Shown: positions 5,449 through 6,150 of the stretch, piece after piece | Numbering within the stretch: the first letter of the stretch is position 1 | Layout: each line of letters starts with the position of its first letter | Source: Caldifarciminota bacterium | GTDB taxonomy: Bacteria; Hydrothermota; Tepidihabitantia; B3-TA06 | Assembly (NCBI GenBank): GCA_014729665.1 | Contig: WJJO01000299.1 | Span: 1 to 6,150 of the forward strand | Direction: 5' to 3' | DNA: 6,150 nt | Position numbers and translations under genes: made by a program | Notes under the pieces: model-generated | The model's input: only the letters and a program-made list of their open reading frames with translations | What the model was told of the DNA's origin: nothing | The model's database searches: none

Positions 5449-6150
5449 GGGCGGAAAAGGCCGGCAGGTAATTACCCGAGGCGTTCCAGATGAAAAAGCC
5501 GGCGGCGCCAGCGTTCAGTGAGGCCATCATCTGGTCGAATATGTAGTCCGGACCGTAGCCCGGTGCATTCCATGAGAATCCCTGTACGTAGGTAACGATA
5601 TCCGCCTTGTCTTCACCCATGAGATTGAATGCACTGTGTACGCTTCTGGAATATACCCAGTACTCCCGGTTCTTCCATCCCTTAAGAAACATGGGAGAGA
5701 AGTGGGAGGGGTACAGCATAGGACAGATGTAGTCTACGTGAGGTGATATCCTTGAAAGCTCCTGCCCCTCGAGTTTGAGTGTTCTCCATGCAGCGTAACC
5801 GAACACGTCCACCGAAAGGGGCACGGTAACGCTGTCCCGCATTACCTTTAAGAATCCCTCGATAGCTTCCTCCTTGATTCTCCCCTTGGTTCCGTAGAAT
5901 ACGCAGCTGAGAACGTCGCCGTCCGTGGGGAAGCGGACGTAATCGAGTTGTATCTCGTCGAAACCGAAGTCCACCAGTTCACGGGCTATAGAGGCCAGGT
6001 AGTACCAGGTATCTTCGTCGAAGGCGTTAAGCCAGGTTGCACCACCTGCATCCGCCCATATGCCGCCGCCCGAGCGATACACGGCCCAGTCGGATTCATC
6101 TGCAACCATCTCGTCCTTGAAACAGACCATGCGGGCTATCACCCTTATGC
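5261..6150 (-). CDS. DUF4015-type putative glycoside hydrolase (5' partial)
   Basis: The frame stays open through the right edge. The residues before the GTG at 6142 (Ile-Arg) continue the family pattern (I)RVIARMVCFKDE, so the true start is outside the window. Counting from that GTG, recognisable parts are WLNAFDEDTWYYLASIAREL (38-57), GFDEIQLDYVRFP (60-72, the conserved acidic strand of the barrel), VDVFGYAAW (111-119), DYICPMLYPSHF (137-148) and GAAGFFIWNASGNY (212-225). The family is annotated as a TIM-barrel-like putative glycoside hydrolase; substrate and catalysis are not established. D64, E65 and D68-type acids are possible active-site residues. The barrel-like part ends near residue 231. 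The last 62 codons (to TAA 5263-5261) are antisense to the PorV-like gene, are rich in Ser, Arg and Pro, and look like a read-through extension. It converges on its neighbour, so the two belong to different transcripts. Confidence 0.85.
   Translation of the reverse strand, partial: IRVIARMVCFKDEMVADESDWAVYRSGGGIWADAGGATWLNAFDEDTWYYLASIARELVDFGFDEIQLDYVRFPTDGDVLSCVFYGTKGRIKEEAIEGFLKVMRDSVTVPLSVDVFGYAAWRTLKLEGQELSRISPHVDYICPMLYPSHFSPMFLKGWKNREYWVYSRSVHSAFNLMGEDKADIVTYVQGFSWNAPGYGPDYIFDQMMASLNAGAAGFFIWNASGNYLPAFSALSRGGSSLREIDVQTTRDTHMRSIPPPELDELPPLPHIRTRCLYSILPIRPDDNLSDIHREQ
5434..5456. other. Hairpin at the convergent gene junction
   Basis: TTCCGCCC (5434-5441) pairs perfectly with GGGCGGAA (5449-5456) around a 7-nt loop that contains the TGA stop of the PorV-like gene. 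It could slow or end transcription from either side. On the + strand it is followed by AAGG and on the - strand by GTTCAC, so there is no U-tract and it is not a standard intrinsic terminator. Confidence 0.5.

Noticed and set aside
1..6150. A CRISPR array, tRNA gene or transposase gene
   Set aside because: No regularly spaced direct repeats, cloverleaf-like sequence or transposase motif was seen on either strand.

Overview
The window reads as a chromosomal segment of a diderm, probably uncultured bacterium of FCB-like or candidate-phylum affinity. Bacteroidota relatives, Fibrobacterota, Cloacimonadota and WOR-3/TA06-type lineages are all possible, and nothing here fixes the phylum. The reasons are a C25 (gingipain-family) protease with a type IX secretion (T9SS)-like C-terminal sorting domain, a PorV/PorQ-family outer-membrane protein two genes downstream, and a DUF4015 putative glycoside hydrolase. 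Base composition is close to balanced. Promoters look like ordinary sigma-70 sites with 16-bp spacers.

Layout. (1) 1-627, +: the C-terminal part of an EFR1-type protein (flavodoxin-like remnant followed by two 4Fe-4S clusters), cut by the left edge. (2) 670-1198, +: a clear promoter followed by the class A RNase P RNA gene (rnpB). Its P3 region is enlarged, and its last helix strands are repeated 122 bp further on. (3) 1199-1480: no protein gene. It holds the displaced second copy of the rnpB 3' end (1292-1320), a small hairpin, a perfect 24-nt palindrome and the next promoter. (4) 1481-3703, +: a secreted C25 cysteine protease. (5) 3747-4409, +: a small exported, barrel-like protein whose ATG lies at the predicted transcription start, so it is probably leaderless. 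(6) 4498-5448, +: a PorV/PorQ-family barrel. (7) 5261 to the right edge, -: a DUF4015 protein whose visible C-terminal 62 codons run antisense through the end of the PorV-like gene.

Genes 4 to 6 look like a surface and secretion group. A sorting-domain protease sits beside a PorV-type protein of the kind that, in studied T9SS systems, shuttles sorting-domain cargo, with a second likely outer-membrane protein between them. The most unusual structure is the rnpB 3' duplication. Both copies keep full 14-bp complementarity to the single P1 5' strand and both keep the P4 3' strand, although six bases differ. This could be the scar of an element that integrated into rnpB, or an alternative RNA end. 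All functional calls are by recognition of sequence features; no database search was run.
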